From positions 1 through 64,000 of the forward strand of contig CALXOW010000010.1 in assembly GCA_944390115.1 (NCBI GenBank): a stretch of 64,000 nucleotides of DNA. The letters are read 5' to 3'. Positions 9,192-18,084 of this stretch are shown here, piece by piece; positions within the stretch are counted from its first letter, which is position 1; each line of letters starts with the position of its first letter. The stretch is from an uncultured Anaerobiospirillum sp. Lineage in GTDB: Bacteria > Pseudomonadota > Gammaproteobacteria > Enterobacterales > Succinivibrionaceae. The notes below the pieces were generated by a model. The model was not told the DNA's origin, did not search any database, and saw only the letters and a list, made by a program, of their open reading frames with translations. Made by a program: the position numbers and the translations under genes.

Positions 9192-9219
9192 GAGAGCAGA
9201 TGCAAATTTAGGAGATTTC

Positions 9220-11058
9220 ATGAGAGATTTCACCGCAGAGCCAATTAGCCTGGCCACCGTCTTTAACCCACTTCCCATTAATGTTCCAACCTCCAAGCCT
9301 AAGTACCATTCTCGCACCAATGCGCTCACGGCGCAGTGCCAGGCCATAAGCAAGATCGCCACCGGTGCTATGTCCTTAGCCGAGCTGGGCTTTAGTCATC
9401 CCAGATACGACGTGTTCATGATCACCCCCAGTGGCAAGCCCTGGGCCTCACGATTGCCCCCGGCGGTGCCCTTTAGCCTTGAGGAACAAGGGCCCCAAGC
9501 CGATCCCCAAGAATGGCTGGCCCCATCAGTACTTTATATCGGACAAGAACCCAGACGCGTCAGTAACAACAGATACCCAGAGATTCTTTATGATGATGGA
9601 ACTAAAGAAACCTGCCTACTACTCATGAATGGGCAAAAAGATGGACCTTACCAGCGGCGCTGCATCAGAACCCAGCTGGGCTATCACTGGGTACTAAACC
9701 CAGATGAGTGGTGGCATCCGTTCTGGGGGCACAGTGAAGAAGGCTCGTACTTCCACGGCCTGCCCTGCGGCAAGTTCGTCCTGAATGACGCTAATAACCA
9801 CTTGCTCTGTGCTGGGCATTTTGAGCTGCTCGAAGTAGGGCCCGATGAGCCTGGGATCACCGTCAATGTCATGGAACTCTTTGAGCGCCTGAGCAAGGAT
9901 TACTACTTGCGCCGCATCCGGCGCGAGGAGCGTAAGGCCTGGGCCCAAGGCGAGGAAGTGCCCACTGTGACCAAGACAGTGCGCACCAATGCGATCGTGG
10001 CGCGCTACCATACCTTAAGCCGTATTCTGCCCAATGGCATGCGCCAAAGCTTCAGCGTGGGGCCAGAGCTGCCAGCGGTCATGATTGAACGCCAAGCAAA
10101 TGAGACCTGGTACGAAGCCTGTAGCCGCACCCATCAGGAAGTACTGGCTTTGGTTCAAGCGCAAGTTGGAGCCTTGCAAGCAGCACAATTGGCCGCTCAC
10201 GATGAGCTCACCAATAATGAGCAGAGCGCAGATACACCGACCTACCTTCAGCTCTTAGGCCAAGCTCAATCCCCAGAACTGGTCACCGGAGCAAAACAGG
10301 GCGGTTTTTGGCACGTCCTTTGGGACATGCTGCCCCAAGCCCACGATGGTGCTTACCTAAGCGGCATCTTGGTTAGCTCCGAGCGCTTTCTCAAGACCCT
10401 GTGCGCCCCTGATTATCAGGCTCCGGTCGCCCATTACTCGATGAAGAAAACGCGCCGCTTGGTGCAAGCTCCCGAGACGGGCTTTCGGGCGCTGCCCATT
10501 TGGGCGACAGGAATGTCCGTCCCTGAGCTCAGTGCGGAGAGCTTTTGCTGGCAAGCCCAAGGCAAGAGCGCCATCAAAGATCCCGCCGGAGAGGACGAGG
10601 CCGTAATCACCTATGGCCAGCGCGGCTTAGCTGATGGGGCTTTTGACCTCTATAACCAAGCGCTCGCCACCGCTGAACACGGCACCTTTAAGCAAGGCCA
10701 GCTCGACCCCAGCTTTAGCTTTGAGCTGTTCCAAGACTACCGGGCCCGCTTTCCGGCCGCCTGCTTTACTCTGGATGTACGCAACGGTGAGCCTGAGGGG
10801 CCCTTCAAGCTCTACTTCACCATCGACCAGCTCTTTGAGAAGGGTTATCACGCGGTCTTATTGGAGGCCTGCGGCGAAATCAAGACTGAGCAAGGCTTCA
10901 AGACGCAAAAGCGCCTGTGCACCTATATTCCCGGTACCTACGTCAAGCAAGAGGGCTCCTACGAACAAGGCAGCCCTAAGATCACCAAGCGCCACCAGCT
11001 CAAAGCCTATCAACGCCCGTACCGCTACTACGGCTGGGGCTATCACTATCGCTACTAG
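9220..11058 (+). CDS. MORN-like family, A-type gene of tandem unit 1
   Basis: The family protein has 612 residues. A GTG ten codons upstream overlaps the -10 box, so the ATG at 9220 (TTAGGAG, 5 nt spacing) is taken as the start. Landmarks are FHGLPCGKFVL near residue 178, NAIVARYHTLSR near 258, ETWYEACSRTHQEVL near 295, GAKQGGFW near 357, and FPAACFTLDV near 511 followed by EGPFKLYFTIDQLF. The C-terminus is Tyr/Arg-rich (YRPYRYYGWGYHYRY). MORN_2/YwqK-like strands recur (DGPYQRR, DGAFDLYNQ), so an all-beta scaffold with a helical middle is likely. It is the first gene of a two-gene operon, with 12 nt to the B gene. Function is unknown. Confidence 0.85.
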   Translation: MRDFTAEPISLATVFNPLPINVPTSKPKYHSRTNALTAQCQAISKIATGAMSLAELGFSHPRYDVFMITPSGKPWASRLPPAVPFSLEEQGPQADPQEWLAPSVLYIGQEPRRVSNNRYPEILYDDGTKETCLLLMNGQKDGPYQRRCIRTQLGYHWVLNPDEWWHPFWGHSEEGSYFHGLPCGKFVLNDANNHLLCAGHFELLEVGPDEPGITVNVMELFERLSKDYYLRRIRREERKAWAQGEEVPTVTKTVRTNAIVARYHTLSRILPNGMRQSFSVGPELPAVMIERQANETWYEACSRTHQEVLALVQAQVGALQAAQLAAHDELTNNEQSADTPTYLQLLGQAQSPELVTGAKQGGFWHVLWDMLPQAHDGAYLSGILVSSERFLKTLCAPDYQAPVAHYSMKKTRRLVQAPETGFRALPIWATGMSVPELSAESFCWQAQGKSAIKDPAGEDEAVITYGQRGLADGAFDLYNQALATAEHGTFKQGQLDPSFSFELFQDYRARFPAACFTLDVRNGEPEGPFKLYFTIDQLFEKGYHAVLLEACGEIKTEQGFKTQKRLCTYIPGTYVKQEGSYEQGSPKITKRHQLKAYQRPYRYYGWGYHYRY

Positions 11059-11070
11059 AAGGGAGGCATC

Positions 11071-13488
11071 ATGGACAATCAGCACCAAGCAGGCATCGAT
11101 TTGAGCCAAGCAGCATCTAATCTGGGCGATACCGTGGCCAGCACTCAGCCGCCCGAGGCAAAGGCGCAAACCACAGCAGGTAGGGAGCCGCAGCCTGAAT
11201 TAAGTGAGCGCGATGATCCCTTGCTTAATGAGCTGCGCAATCAATGTCAGCTCCATCACTCGGAGCTTAGTTTTTTGGCCGGCCTCGACTTGCCGGGCGC
11301 TCCTTACCAAGACGTTTGGCTGGGACCAGGGGGCGCTGAGCTGGCGCCGCTCTTGCCAGATGCTACGCCCTTAAGTCTCGAGCAGGTAGGGGCGGAGGCT
11401 GACCTGCAGGAATTTGAGTCCAGCTCAATTTCCTTAGTGGGCCGTAATGGGGACATGCTCTATATTCGCTACCAGGACGGCACGGTCGAGTGCTGTCCAC
11501 GCGATCCCCAAGGACAAAAGCACGGGCCTTTTGCGCTGTACTACCCCAGCCTTTTTTACCTGCGCTCCCAGCCCCAGTTTGAGTCTCATTTGCACCAGCA
11601 CTTGGGATTCTTCTATCAGGGGCTGCCCTGTGGTCCGTTTGAACTTTATGACGAAAACGGAGTGTGTATCTGCAAGGGCTGTTATGAGCTCATGGAAACA
11701 GGGTTCACTGCTCAGTCTCAAGCAATCAACCTCAAGCAGTTGCTCAATTTCATCAACAACTACGAACAGGCCGCGAACCTAAATGAAGTACTCATCCCCG
11801 ATGATAAGGTAGATAGGGACATTAAGCCCACTTGGAAGCAAGAAAGTATGTTCGTGCTCCGTGATTGCATCGTGATTCGTTATAGCACGCTCTCTCATAG
11901 TTTGCCTCACGGACAAAGCCAAAGCTTTGGAGTTGAGCCGGAGCATCCGGCGGTATTGCTGCAACGCCACGCCAACGAGACTTGGCTTCAGGCATTGATG
12001 CGCGCCCACCAGCGGGTGCTACACCTGGTGCAAACGCAGATTAACCATTTACGACAAGCTCAGCGCGCTGCAGCCCAGCTTTTAGCGCCTGCTCAAACCG
12101 CTACTGCCGAACCTGATCTCAATGAACTTAAGAGCCAGCTAACAGCACCTTGCTTTGATGATGAAGTAGGAAGGAAAGTTCATCAGCGTTGTCTTAAACA
12201 CTTAGGCAAACTCCAGCCCGAGGCACTGGTCACCAACTGCAAGCGCGGTGGCTATGCGCCGGGACTCCTTGATTGCCTACCCCGTACTGCCGATGGCCGC
12301 TACCTCAATGGCATCTTAGTGAGCTCGCCCGAGTACTTTGAGCGGCAAAGCTATCGCTGTCAGGTGGAGCAGACAAGGGGCACCAAGTCCGATGCTCTTC
12401 TCCAAGACAATCCTATGTGGACTGTCCTACGTTTGGCTTATTTTCTTCACTACCAGCAAAACGATAAGCTGGAGGCGCCGGATCTTGACCAAATTAAGGT
12501 GACTTACCCTTGGCTTATCTGGATGAAAGAGCTCTTTGCTCCAGCTTTGCCTGACGCAGCATCTGAGCCGCCCTTTTCAGGGTGCACTTGCCAGTGTTGG
12601 GGCGAGTTGCAACTTAACAGCATGGTTCCAGACCGGCCTCGAGCACAGTGGACTCCTGTTCCAACTACTAAAGACGCCCTGATGCAGTTGACTGCTGATA
12701 TGAAGCAATACTACAGCGCCTACTTTCAGCCATCAGACTTAACTTCTTATGGCTTGCGCTGGGGACATTACTTTTGCTCCGCTAAACGAGGCATTATCAC
12801 CAACGCCAAGGTCCAAGGCTTTAACGCGTTGCCCATTTGGGCGCAGTGGGATATCGCTCCCATTAATGTCGATGCGCCCCAGGAATTGCTCAACTGTTAC
12901 TTTTGCTGGCATGCAGCGGGCGCAAGCACTTTGTACGACGACAATGGCTCATACGTAGGCCATATCGATTATAAAAATTTCGGCCTGTGCGATGGCGCCT
13001 TCCAGCTGTACGATGTGACCAAAGAAACCAGCGTGCAGGGTCAGCTTAAGCATGGTCAACTCCAGCCCACTTTACATTTGACCATCTACCAAGACTACCG
13101 CTCGAGATTTCCAGCCGCCACGCTCACCGTGGACTTAGCGCAAGGTTCGTTTAGCGGCTCATATCACACTATTTATGGTATCGATGAGCTCTTCGAGCTC
13201 GGCTATCACGCGGTCTTGCTCGAAACTTATGGCGCAATTGAGACCGAGGATGGCACCAAGAAGCTCAAACGTCTGATCCAATACACGCCGGGCTCCTATC
13301 TCAAGGAACGTGGAGTTTATCAGGCCGATGGCACGATTCAGGTAACCACCAAATACCGACTAGAAGAGTATGTACGACCGGCCCCGTATCGCCCTCGGTA
13401 CTACCACCACTGGGATTACGACGACGATCTGGACGAAGACGAACTGGCTGAACTGTGGGGTGACGATGAAGACGATGAGGACTACTAA
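11071..13488 (+). CDS. MORN-like family, B-type gene of tandem unit 1, with acidic tail
   Basis: An 805-residue family member, the longest. It shares FYQGLPCGPFELYDENG near residue 180, ETWLQALMRAHQRVL near 304, NCKRGGYAPG near 389 and RFPAATLTVDL near 678. Compared with A-type proteins it carries an extra 120-150 residues between the GGY motif and FNALPIWAQWD (roughly 430-590). It also ends in an unusually acidic tail (residues 782-805, Asp/Glu-rich, interspersed with Tyr and Trp). The acidic tail and the basic/aromatic C-terminus of the A-type partner suggest the two products could interact; that is inference. AAGGGAGG precedes ATG, 12 nt after the A gene stop. The stop codon overlaps a perfect AGCGCCCGCCCC motif. 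Confidence 0.85.
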   Translation: MDNQHQAGIDLSQAASNLGDTVASTQPPEAKAQTTAGREPQPELSERDDPLLNELRNQCQLHHSELSFLAGLDLPGAPYQDVWLGPGGAELAPLLPDATPLSLEQVGAEADLQEFESSSISLVGRNGDMLYIRYQDGTVECCPRDPQGQKHGPFALYYPSLFYLRSQPQFESHLHQHLGFFYQGLPCGPFELYDENGVCICKGCYELMETGFTAQSQAINLKQLLNFINNYEQAANLNEVLIPDDKVDRDIKPTWKQESMFVLRDCIVIRYSTLSHSLPHGQSQSFGVEPEHPAVLLQRHANETWLQALMRAHQRVLHLVQTQINHLRQAQRAAAQLLAPAQTATAEPDLNELKSQLTAPCFDDEVGRKVHQRCLKHLGKLQPEALVTNCKRGGYAPGLLDCLPRTADGRYLNGILVSSPEYFERQSYRCQVEQTRGTKSDALLQDNPMWTVLRLAYFLHYQQNDKLEAPDLDQIKVTYPWLIWMKELFAPALPDAASEPPFSGCTCQCWGELQLNSMVPDRPRAQWTPVPTTKDALMQLTADMKQYYSAYFQPSDLTSYGLRWGHYFCSAKRGIITNAKVQGFNALPIWAQWDIAPINVDAPQELLNCYFCWHAAGASTLYDDNGSYVGHIDYKNFGLCDGAFQLYDVTKETSVQGQLKHGQLQPTLHLTIYQDYRSRFPAATLTVDLAQGSFSGSYHTIYGIDELFELGYHAVLLETYGAIETEDGTKKLKRLIQYTPGSYLKERGVYQADGTIQVTTKYRLEEYVRPAPYRPRYYHHWDYDDDLDEDELAELWGDDEDDEDY

Positions 13489-13499
13489 GCGCCCGCCCC
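13488..13499 (+). repeat. Dispersed 12-mer AGCGCCCGCCCC (representative copy)
   Basis: Exact copies of AGCGCCCGCCCC start at 13488, 13627, 36689, 37445, 62188 and 62491 on the plus strand. Reverse-complement copies start at 29611, 40939, 47430, 58134 and 59399. One-mismatch copies start at 1644, 47484 and 49706. Several sit at or just after stop codons (13488, 49706, 59399). Three are inside genes, reading Pro-Ala repeats or Gly-Ala repeats. At random base composition about 0.02-0.1 copies would be expected in 64 kb. Confidence 0.8.
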
Positions 13500-13506
13500 A
13501 ACCATT

Positions 13507-13549
13507 GAGCCCCCTTTTTCATGAGGTAGGGGCTCTTTAGCGCTATAGT
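13507..13549 (+). promoter_or_regulatory. Terminator-promoter module, copy 2
   Basis: The hairpin GAGCCCC (13507-13513) with GGGGCTC (13529-13535) is followed by TTTAGCGC and the -10 box TATAGT at 13544-13549. It ends the first A-B unit and starts the second. It is nearly identical to the copy at 18012-18057. Confidence 0.55.
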
Positions 13550-13576
13550 GGGAACAAACACATATCAGGAGTTGCT

Positions 13577-15406
13577 ATGATCAAATCTACTGTTGAACCA
13601 ATTAACTTGGCCGCCCCCTTTAATCCAGCGCCCGCCCCTTTAGTCCCAGCACACCGGAAAAAGCGCCGCTCATCTCGGTCTAAACTCAAGGCGCAGTGCC
13701 AAAAGCTTAGCAATGACGCTTCAGCAGTATTGACCTTAGCCGAATTAGGCTTTGAGCAAACGAGCTATGCTAGGCTGTTGCTTGGTCTCAACAATCAAGC
13801 TTTAGCTGCGAGTTTGCCCAAAGCGCTACCCTTGGATTTTGAGAAGCAAGGTCCACAGGTTGACCCTCAGGAGTGGCTTGCTCCCTCAGTCTTGTGCGTG
13901 GGGCAAGAATTAAGATGCAAATACAAAAATCGCTCTTGTGAGATTCTTTATGCCGATGGCTCCAAAGAACTCTGTGTGCTGCTTGCTAATGGGCAGAAAG
14001 ATGGACCATATCAGCGGCGCCGCATTAGGACACAGCAGGGATACTTCTACGGGTGTTGCTCTGATGACTGGGGAGGATTTTGCTGGGATCACAGCGAGGA
14101 AGGCTCTTACTTTCACGGGATTCCCTGCGGCAAGTTTACGGTACATAACGACAGCAACCAGATACTCTGTGCCGGGCGTTATGAGCTTATGGAGACAGGC
14201 TCTGATGAGGCAGGGCAAACCATCAATGTCCTAGAGCTCTGTGCCCGCATGGAGCCTGATTATCGCTTGCGTAGTATCTTCCGCAATGAGTACCTAGCCT
14301 GGGTCCAAGGGGATGAGATGCCTACCGTGACCAAGCGGGTACGCACCAATGCCATTGTCGCCCGTTACCACACGTTAAGCCGGATTTTGCCCAATGGCAT
14401 GTGCCAAAGCTTCAACGTGGGCCCAGAACTTCCGGCAATTTTGATCGAGCGCCTAGACCACGAGACATGGTGCGAGGCCTGTCGCCGCAGCCACCAAGCA
14501 GTTCTAGCCTTAGTGCAAGAGCAAGTAATGGGCTTACATGAGGCACAACGAGCAGCTTATGCCTCGCTCAGCAAAGTCGCGCCCCAATCGCTGCAGCTTT
14601 TAGGACAAGCTCAAGCAGAAAAGCTGATTAGTGGAGCTAAGCGGGGTGGCTTTTGGAGCAGCATCTTGCAAACGCTGCCCCAGGCTCCAGACGGGGCCTA
14701 CTTAAGCGGTCTCTTGGTTAGCTCTGAGAGCTTTCTTAAGACCATATGCGAGCCTGATTATCAAGCGCCAGTCGCCCATTACTCGATACTGGAAAATAAC
14801 CGTCTGGTGCAAGCACCTGAGACCGGCGGGCGCGCTCTGCCTATTTGGGCATCGTGGGCCCAACCACCGATCTTAAGCCCTGAGGGCTTTTGCTGGCAGG
14901 CTCAGGGCACAAGTGAAATCAAGGATCCTGCCGGTGAGGATTCAGCCGTGATCACCTACGGGAACCTAGGCTTATGTGAGGGAACTTTCGACCTCTATAA
15001 CCAAGCGCCCGCTACTGCCGAGCACGGCTCTTTTAAGCAAGGATTACTCGAGCCGAGCTTTAGCTTTGAGCATTACCAAGACTTTAGAGCGCGCTTTCCG
15101 GCTGCCTGCTTCACTCTTGATGTGCGTACCGGCGCACCCGAGGGGCCGTTCAAGCTCTATTTCACCATCGACCAGCTCTTTGATCAGGGCTATCACGCAA
15201 TCTTGCTGGAGGAATGCGGTGAAATCAAAACCGAGTATGGCACTAAGACGCAAAAGCGTTTGCGCGCTTACATTCCTGGCTCCTATCTGAGCCAAGCTGG
15301 AACCATTAAGCAAGGGCGCATCAAGTTCACCAAACGCCGAAAGCTCAGGCCTTATCAGAATCCTCGGCATTACTACGACTGGTACGATCCTTACTACTAT
15401 AATTAG
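13577..15406 (+). CDS. MORN-like family, A-type gene of tandem unit 2
   Basis: A 609-residue A-type protein, close paralogue of the genes at 9220 and 18085. Landmarks are HGIPCGKFTV, NAIVARYHTLSR, ETWCEACRRSHQAVL, SGAKRGGFWSS and FPAACFTLDV, with a Tyr-rich C-terminus (YYDWYDPYYYN). The ATG follows CAGGAG at 6 nt spacing. A 146-bp stretch (14714-14859) is identical to 19210-19355 in the unit 3 copy although flanking DNA differs, which points to gene conversion or recent recombination. The early coding region contains an exact AGCGCCCGCCCC (13627-13638), encoding Pro-Ala-Pro. The next gene, a B-type, starts 10 nt downstream but is broken. Confidence 0.85.
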   Translation: MIKSTVEPINLAAPFNPAPAPLVPAHRKKRRSSRSKLKAQCQKLSNDASAVLTLAELGFEQTSYARLLLGLNNQALAASLPKALPLDFEKQGPQVDPQEWLAPSVLCVGQELRCKYKNRSCEILYADGSKELCVLLANGQKDGPYQRRRIRTQQGYFYGCCSDDWGGFCWDHSEEGSYFHGIPCGKFTVHNDSNQILCAGRYELMETGSDEAGQTINVLELCARMEPDYRLRSIFRNEYLAWVQGDEMPTVTKRVRTNAIVARYHTLSRILPNGMCQSFNVGPELPAILIERLDHETWCEACRRSHQAVLALVQEQVMGLHEAQRAAYASLSKVAPQSLQLLGQAQAEKLISGAKRGGFWSSILQTLPQAPDGAYLSGLLVSSESFLKTICEPDYQAPVAHYSILENNRLVQAPETGGRALPIWASWAQPPILSPEGFCWQAQGTSEIKDPAGEDSAVITYGNLGLCEGTFDLYNQAPATAEHGSFKQGLLEPSFSFEHYQDFRARFPAACFTLDVRTGAPEGPFKLYFTIDQLFDQGYHAILLEECGEIKTEYGTKTQKRLRAYIPGSYLSQAGTIKQGRIKFTKRRKLRPYQNPRHYYDWYDPYYYN

Positions 15407-15465
15407 GGCGGCATTATGACTAAGCAAAAGCAATCAGGCATCGATTTGAGCCAGGCTGCCTCCAA

Positions 15466-15648
15466 CATAGGATATCTCGACCACAAGTGTCGGTCCTTGT
15501 TCCATACAGGTCTTAAGGTCAATCGGACCTGGGGCAATACTAAAGCAGGCGTACCGGCCTTGCTCCTTAAGCAAGGTCAGGGCACCGCGCGCATCGCGGC
15601 CGCCACACCGGGCGATAGTAGGGGCGCCTTAGGCTAAGCGCGCTCCTT
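15466..15648 (-). pseudogene. Fragment of a glycerate kinase gene (C-terminal part)
   Basis: Read on the minus strand the segment matches the C-terminal part of the glycerate kinase at 20956-22389, including the CFSIAPGPIDLKTCMEQG region. The exact nucleotide stretch CAGGTCTTAAGGTCAATCGG is shared with 19990-20192 and 21032-21060. It carries indels and stops and has no start, so it is a remnant. It is closer to the fragment at 19990-20192 than to the intact gene, so both remnants probably derive from a different glycerate kinase copy. Confidence 0.75.
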
Positions 15649-17789
15649 ACCAATTCTTGTGGTTGGGGGCCGGTGGTGCTGAGTTGGCGCCGCTACTGCC
15701 GGATGTTCCGCCCTTGAGTCTTAAGCGGGTAGGGAAAAAGCCTGACCCTCAGGAATTTGAGTCCACCTCAATTTCCTTAGTAGGACGTATTAGGAATAGG
15801 CGCTGTATCCGCTACCAAGACGGTACGATCGAGTGCTGCGAGCTCAATCATCAAGGGCAGAAGGAGGGGCTTTTTGCGCTGTACTACCCCAGCCTGCCGC
15901 ATCTTGAGCAAACATTTTCCAAGCTTGGCTCGCATTTTCTTCAGCAAAAAGGCTTCTTTTACCAAGGTCTGCCTTGTGGTCCGTTTGAGCTTTACAACGA
16001 GCATGGCGTGTGCGTATGCAAGGGCTGTTATGAGCTCATGGAAGCAGGCCCTTATGATCAGTCCCAGAACATCAACCTTCAGCTCTTACAAAAGTTCATC
16101 AAAGCCAATCAACAGGAAGATGCTTTAAGTGAGATGCTCTTCCCAGCCGAAAGGTTAAACAGAGCCTTCAGATATGCTCGGTGGCAAAAGATGATGCCGA
16201 TACGCCTTGATTACATCGTGGTTCGTTATGGCGTGCTCTCGCACCGTTTGCTCCATGGGCAAATTCACACCTTTGAGGTTGGTCCGGAGCATCCCGCCAT
16301 ATTGTTGAAGCGGCACGCTAACGAGACTTGGCTTGAGGCATGTACCCGCGCCCACCAGCGGGTGTTGCGCTTGGTGCAAACGCAGGTCAATGAGCTCAAA
16401 CAAGCCCAGCGCGCTGCAGCTGAACTGTTAAACCAAGATGAAGTCGCAAGTACCAACTGCGATCAAGAGCTTGATGAAATCAAGGCACAGTTAGCGTCAC
16501 CATGTTATGAAGATGACTTAGGGGGACGAGTTCACCTGCGCTGTCTTGAAAAATTAGGCCAGCTCCAACCTGAGCCGATTGTATCTAACTGTGAACGTGG
16601 TGGTTATGCACCGGAGGTGCTTGATTGCTTTACCCGTACCGCAGATGGACACTATCTTAATGCCATCTTAGTGAGCTCAGCAGAGTACTACGAGCGGCAA
16701 AGTTATCGCCGTAGGGTGGAACAGACCAATGGTGCCCAGTCTGATACTATTGCCCAAGACAACACTGCCCTGGCTGTATTAAGGCTGGCTCATTTTATCG
16801 AACACCAGCAAAACGAAGAGGCGCGCGCACCTGATCTTGACCAGGTCGAGATGCCGAACGATGTGCTGTGTTGGGTTAATGCGCTGTTTGCTCCAGCTTT
16901 GACTGATGATAAGCCCTATACTGAATACGCACTCAAGCGTTGGGGTGAATTACAGCTCACCGACATAGCCCTCGAAGCTCCACAAACCAACTCGGCGTCA
17001 ACTCAAGCGTACTGCGACCCCAAGAGTTCCTTAGGGCACTTAACCTCTTACGTGAAGCAGTATTATGACGCCTGTAAACAGCGCTCCGACTTAGCATCGT
17101 GCGGGTTACACTGGGGGCATTATTTTTTTTTATTGCGCCCGTCGCTGCACACTCTCAAACGTTAAAGACATAAGCTTTCGTGCGCTGCCCATTTGGGCGC
17201 ACTGGGATATTATCCCCATTAGCATCGATACTTCAATTAGCCTGCTAAACGACGGCTTTAACTGGCATGCCGCAGGCTTAACCTCCTGGTACGACACCAC
17301 AGGCTCACTCATTGGCCATGTCGGTTACAACCATTTTGGCCGCTGTGATGGCACCTTCGAGCTGCACAATGAGGCCACAGCAACTAGCGTGTATGGTCGA
17401 CTTAAGGTGGGACAGCTACAACCTACTTTAACCTTTACCATCTACCAAGACTATCGCACGAAATTCCCGGCCGCGACGCTCACTGTGGACTTAGAGCAAG
17501 ACTCTTTTATCGGCCCTTATCAAACTATTTATGGTATCGATGAACTCTTTGAAAAGGGGTACCACGCGGTTATGCTCGAAGACTGGGGCATGATCATGAC
17601 CGAAGCCGGCCTTAAACCCTTTAAGCGCCAGATCGCATACACTCCTGGTACCTATCTCAAGGAAGAAGGTGTTTATCAAGCTGATGGCGCAGTTCAGGTA
17701 ACCAAAAAACATGAACTTTGGCCGTATGTGCGCCCAACATCCGCTTGGGACGACGAGGACGATGAAGACGAGTACTGGGATGACGATAA

Positions 17790-17956
17790 CATGTAGACGG
17801 GAAAATTTGAGTTGAGCCATGCAGGTTTGTATCGGCATCTTGCCAAGATGCTGACAAGAATGTGATTTTTATCAGGAATCTTGATGCTCCAAATCTTCAG
17901 CTTGGCACTGTTAGGGGCTGCAACGACTAGCCACACCAAATTTTCCCGTCTACATG
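17790..17956. mobile_element. 167-bp MITE with 20-bp perfect terminal inverted repeats
   Basis: Termini are perfect inverted repeats of 20 bp: CATGTAGACGGGAAAATTTG at 17790-17809 and its reverse complement at 17937-17956. The element is flanked by a 9-bp direct repeat TGACGATAA (17781-17789 and 17957-17965), a clear target-site duplication. No coding capacity; a small internal hairpin, GCATCTTG/CAAGATGC, lies near 17836-17852. A 9-bp duplication fits mobilisation by an IS4-type transposase, which is inference. The insertion truncates the acidic tail of the unit 2 B gene. Confidence 0.9.
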
Positions 17957-18011
17957 TGACGATAATGACTTTGACCAATGGGATGACGACGAGAAAAGTT
18001 TCTAAGATAGC

Positions 18012-18057
18012 TTTGAAGGCCCTTTTTCACGGAGTAGGGGCTTTTTAGCGCTATAGT
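18012..18057 (+). promoter_or_regulatory. Terminator-promoter module, copy 3
   Basis: An imperfect hairpin (AAGGCCC with GGGGCTT) is followed by TTTTTAGCGC and TATAGT at 18052-18057. The remaining leader (GGGAACAAACAC...CAGGAGTTGCT) is almost the same as in copy 2. Confidence 0.55.
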
Positions 18058-18084
18058 GGGAACAAACACAAATCAGGAGTTGCT

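Larger units (their letters stand above)
15416..18005 (+). pseudogene. MORN-like family, B-type gene of tandem unit 2, broken three ways
   Basis: The frame opens at 15416 (AGGGCGG before ATG) with the same first 18 or so residues as the 11071 gene (GIDLSQAASN). It then runs into an inserted fragment of a glycerate kinase gene (about 15466-15648) that replaces some 55 codons. Family homology resumes near 15657 (GGAELAPLLPD) in another frame and runs to about 17130, where a run of nine T (17123-17131) shifts the frame. The rest continues without a stop from 17131 to 17796, including ALPIWAHWD and KFPAATLTVDL. A 167-bp MITE at 17790-17956 then introduces a stop; without it the acidic tail would continue to 18005. 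The fragments might still be translated separately, but the whole gene is clearly not intact. Confidence 0.85.

Noticed and set aside
15657-17165. Independent gene starting at TTG 15657
   Set aside because: It begins mid-homology to the B-type protein and ends at a frameshift, so it is part of a broken gene.
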